DNA of 21,151 nucleotides from CAZWTD01 sp964637345. Its GTDB lineage: Bacteria; Patescibacteriota; Patescibacteriia; HK-STAS-PATE-3. The position numbers were made by a program, and so were the translations under genes. Numbering within the stretch: position 1 is the stretch's first letter; every line of letters starts with the position of its first letter. The notes beneath the pieces were generated by a model. That model searched no databases, was not told the origin of the DNA, and saw only the letters and a list, made by a program, of their open reading frames with translations. The DNA is taken from assembly GCA_964637345.1 (NCBI GenBank), contig CAZWTD010000020.1:1-21151 (forward strand), read 5' to 3'. Shown here piece by piece: positions 20,088 through 21,151 of this stretch.

Positions 20088-21151
20088 GTGGAGAAGTGGT
20101 TCAACCGGCAGAGTCGGGCGACCAAGGTCGTTCTCTTCATCGCCGGCGTCGCGTTCGTCGCGACACTCACGGTGATCGGACTTCGGTCCTTCACCAACCT
20201 CGGCCCGGACAAGGCCGAAGCCACGGTCGTCATGCTCAACGCCGACGTCCCGTGGGTCGAGCTCGCGAACGGTGACCTCAAGGTCACCACGCAGACCTCC
20301 GACCTCAACGGCATCTGGTCCTCGAGCCAAGCGGATTCGTCCGCCGAGCTCAAGCAGATGTGGGTCGACATCAAGGCCTTCAATCGGAGCAAGGGCATGA
20401 CCGAGCGCGACTTCCATCGGATGATTCCGGGGAAGACGACCTACTCGGTCCCCGCCTCGCGCGCCGGTCAGTTCAAGGCTTTGTACGCAGTCCAGTACGG
20501 ACTCGCGGACAAGGTTGAGGACGCCAACCCAGCAGACAAGGACAAGCCGAACGGTCACAAGCCGTTGCTCCCGCTCGCTCTCGCGTTCGGGGCTGTCGCG
20601 GTTGTCGGCGGCGCTCTGACGCTCCGTCGGGAGCACCAGAGAAGGAGTCCGTTCACGAGTCCCCCGGTTCTGCCGGAAGGGATCGCGAGCCTGGACCACG
20701 CCGGAGCCTATGTTACCACGATGTATCAGTCGTGGCGCCAGTCGCTTCCTGTGGACCAGGAGGCTGGCCTGCCTCGTTCGGTCACCTTGACCGGGCGGCG
20801 CGTGGACATCCACGGCCCTTGCCGAGTTCGGAATTCGCAGACCGGCGAATGGGAGGAGAAGAACCTCTCTCCCGCGGTCTGCACCTACGAGTTCCGCGAT
20901 CAGGCTGGGAACGTTCTCTGTGCGGTCCAGCAGTGCGGTAACCCGCTTCGGTCTCAGACCGGAGGTTTCAGTCCGCTACCGACCACTCAGGTTCGCCCGT
21001 GTGTTCATCACACCGGCGCGGATCAGGAGACGGTCAGCATCACTGCCTGGCCCATTCCGACGCCCGACGTGCCTGCTCCGACTCCGACCGCGACTGCCCC
21101 GGCTCCCGCCGAGGTTCCGACCGCGCCCCGTTCGATCAGCATCGAAGTCGG
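20088..21151 (+). CDS. Large two-TM protein with Pro/Thr-rich region (partial, runs off window)
   Basis: A frame open for 354 codons to the window edge begins at GTG 20088, six bases after GAGGAGG. Residues 13-32 form a signal anchor. Residues 33-158 are probably extracytoplasmic, with VVMLNADVPWVELANG and a charged DKDKPNGHK stretch. A second membrane segment lies at about 159-179 and a basic REHQRR turn follows. The second soluble part has five cysteines (245, 265, 278, 283, 305) and then a Pro/Thr/Ala-rich linker (323-347, TPDVPAPTPTATAPAPA). I do not recognise a family. Codon use (GAC, GAG, GCC, CTC dominant) and base composition look GC-richer than the pilus and ligA region. The strong promoter, long leader and strong ribosome binding site suggest high or regulated expression. 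Confidence 0.72.
   Translation, partial: MEKWFNRQSRATKVVLFIAGVAFVATLTVIGLRSFTNLGPDKAEATVVMLNADVPWVELANGDLKVTTQTSDLNGIWSSSQADSSAELKQMWVDIKAFNRSKGMTERDFHRMIPGKTTYSVPASRAGQFKALYAVQYGLADKVEDANPADKDKPNGHKPLLPLALAFGAVAVVGGALTLRREHQRRSPFTSPPVLPEGIASLDHAGAYVTTMYQSWRQSLPVDQEAGLPRSVTLTGRRVDIHGPCRVRNSQTGEWEEKNLSPAVCTYEFRDQAGNVLCAVQQCGNPLRSQTGGFSPLPTTQVRPCVHHTGADQETVSITAWPIPTPDVPAPTPTATAPAPAEVPTAPRSISIEV

Noticed and set aside
1..21151. Insertion sequence, integrase, prophage or att site
   Set aside because: No transposase or recombinase motif was found in any real gene, and no duplicated tRNA end was seen next to tRNA-Pro.

Overview
The window looks like a chromosomal piece of a Patescibacteria (Candidate Phyla Radiation, Parcubacteria-like) bacterium. 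I infer this from the compact type IV pilus cluster with many small prepilin-like genes, the stand-alone four-helix-bundle gene set in telomere-like degenerate repeats, the 198-residue nucleoside diphosphate kinase with insertions, the tight gene packing, and the many TATACT promoters sitting 6-10 bases before a start codon. No 16S or ribosomal protein gene is present, so this placement is an inference and I do not name a lower rank.

Layout. Positions 1-8129 (+) are a type IV pilus locus: pilC, an inserted four-helix-bundle gene flanked by repeats, a major-pilin-like gene with a strong ribosome binding site and a near-perfect terminator, a membrane protein that looks like a degenerate prepilin peptidase relative, two more pilin-like genes, the A24 prepilin peptidase, and four overlapping or tightly packed minor-pilin-like genes (FimT/GspH-, PilV-, PilW- and PilX-like). 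The peptidase would process the prepilins and PilC would anchor the assembly platform. A membrane-anchored metallophosphoesterase-like gene (-) follows. Positions 9098-12891 hold ligA and the overlapping gatC-gatA pair. Positions 12977-15838 are an apparent operon of a stand-alone receiver protein, ndk, and a MacB-type permease/ATPase pair. A ParB-like gene and tRNA-Pro(GGG) follow on the minus strand.

Positions 16640-21151 are accessory in character: a four-TM protein coupled to a PAP2/sphingomyelin-synthase-like phosphatase, a secreted beta-rich protein with an outer-membrane-like C-terminus, a minus-strand gene with an HxxxDxxxH motif whose last 20 codons lie in a cloverleaf-shaped palindromic element, and a large two-TM protein that runs off the window behind a structured leader of about 200 nt.

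Most worth following up: (i) at least four intergenic arrays, each built from a different short word (CCAATGACC, TAGGTTTTAG, TTCCAAGTTCCA, CGAATGTCATT), arranged as direct plus inverted copies, that punctuate only the pilus locus and often carry or touch the stop codon of the preceding gene; (ii) the four-helix-bundle gene enclosed by one such array, recalling 23S rRNA intervening-sequence elements; (iii) the cloverleaf palindrome that forms the 3' end of a gene; (iv) the degenerate prepilin peptidase relative; (v) an RVA-x5-WPDW-xx-W motif shared by two otherwise different unknown proteins; (vi) the structured leader before the last gene.
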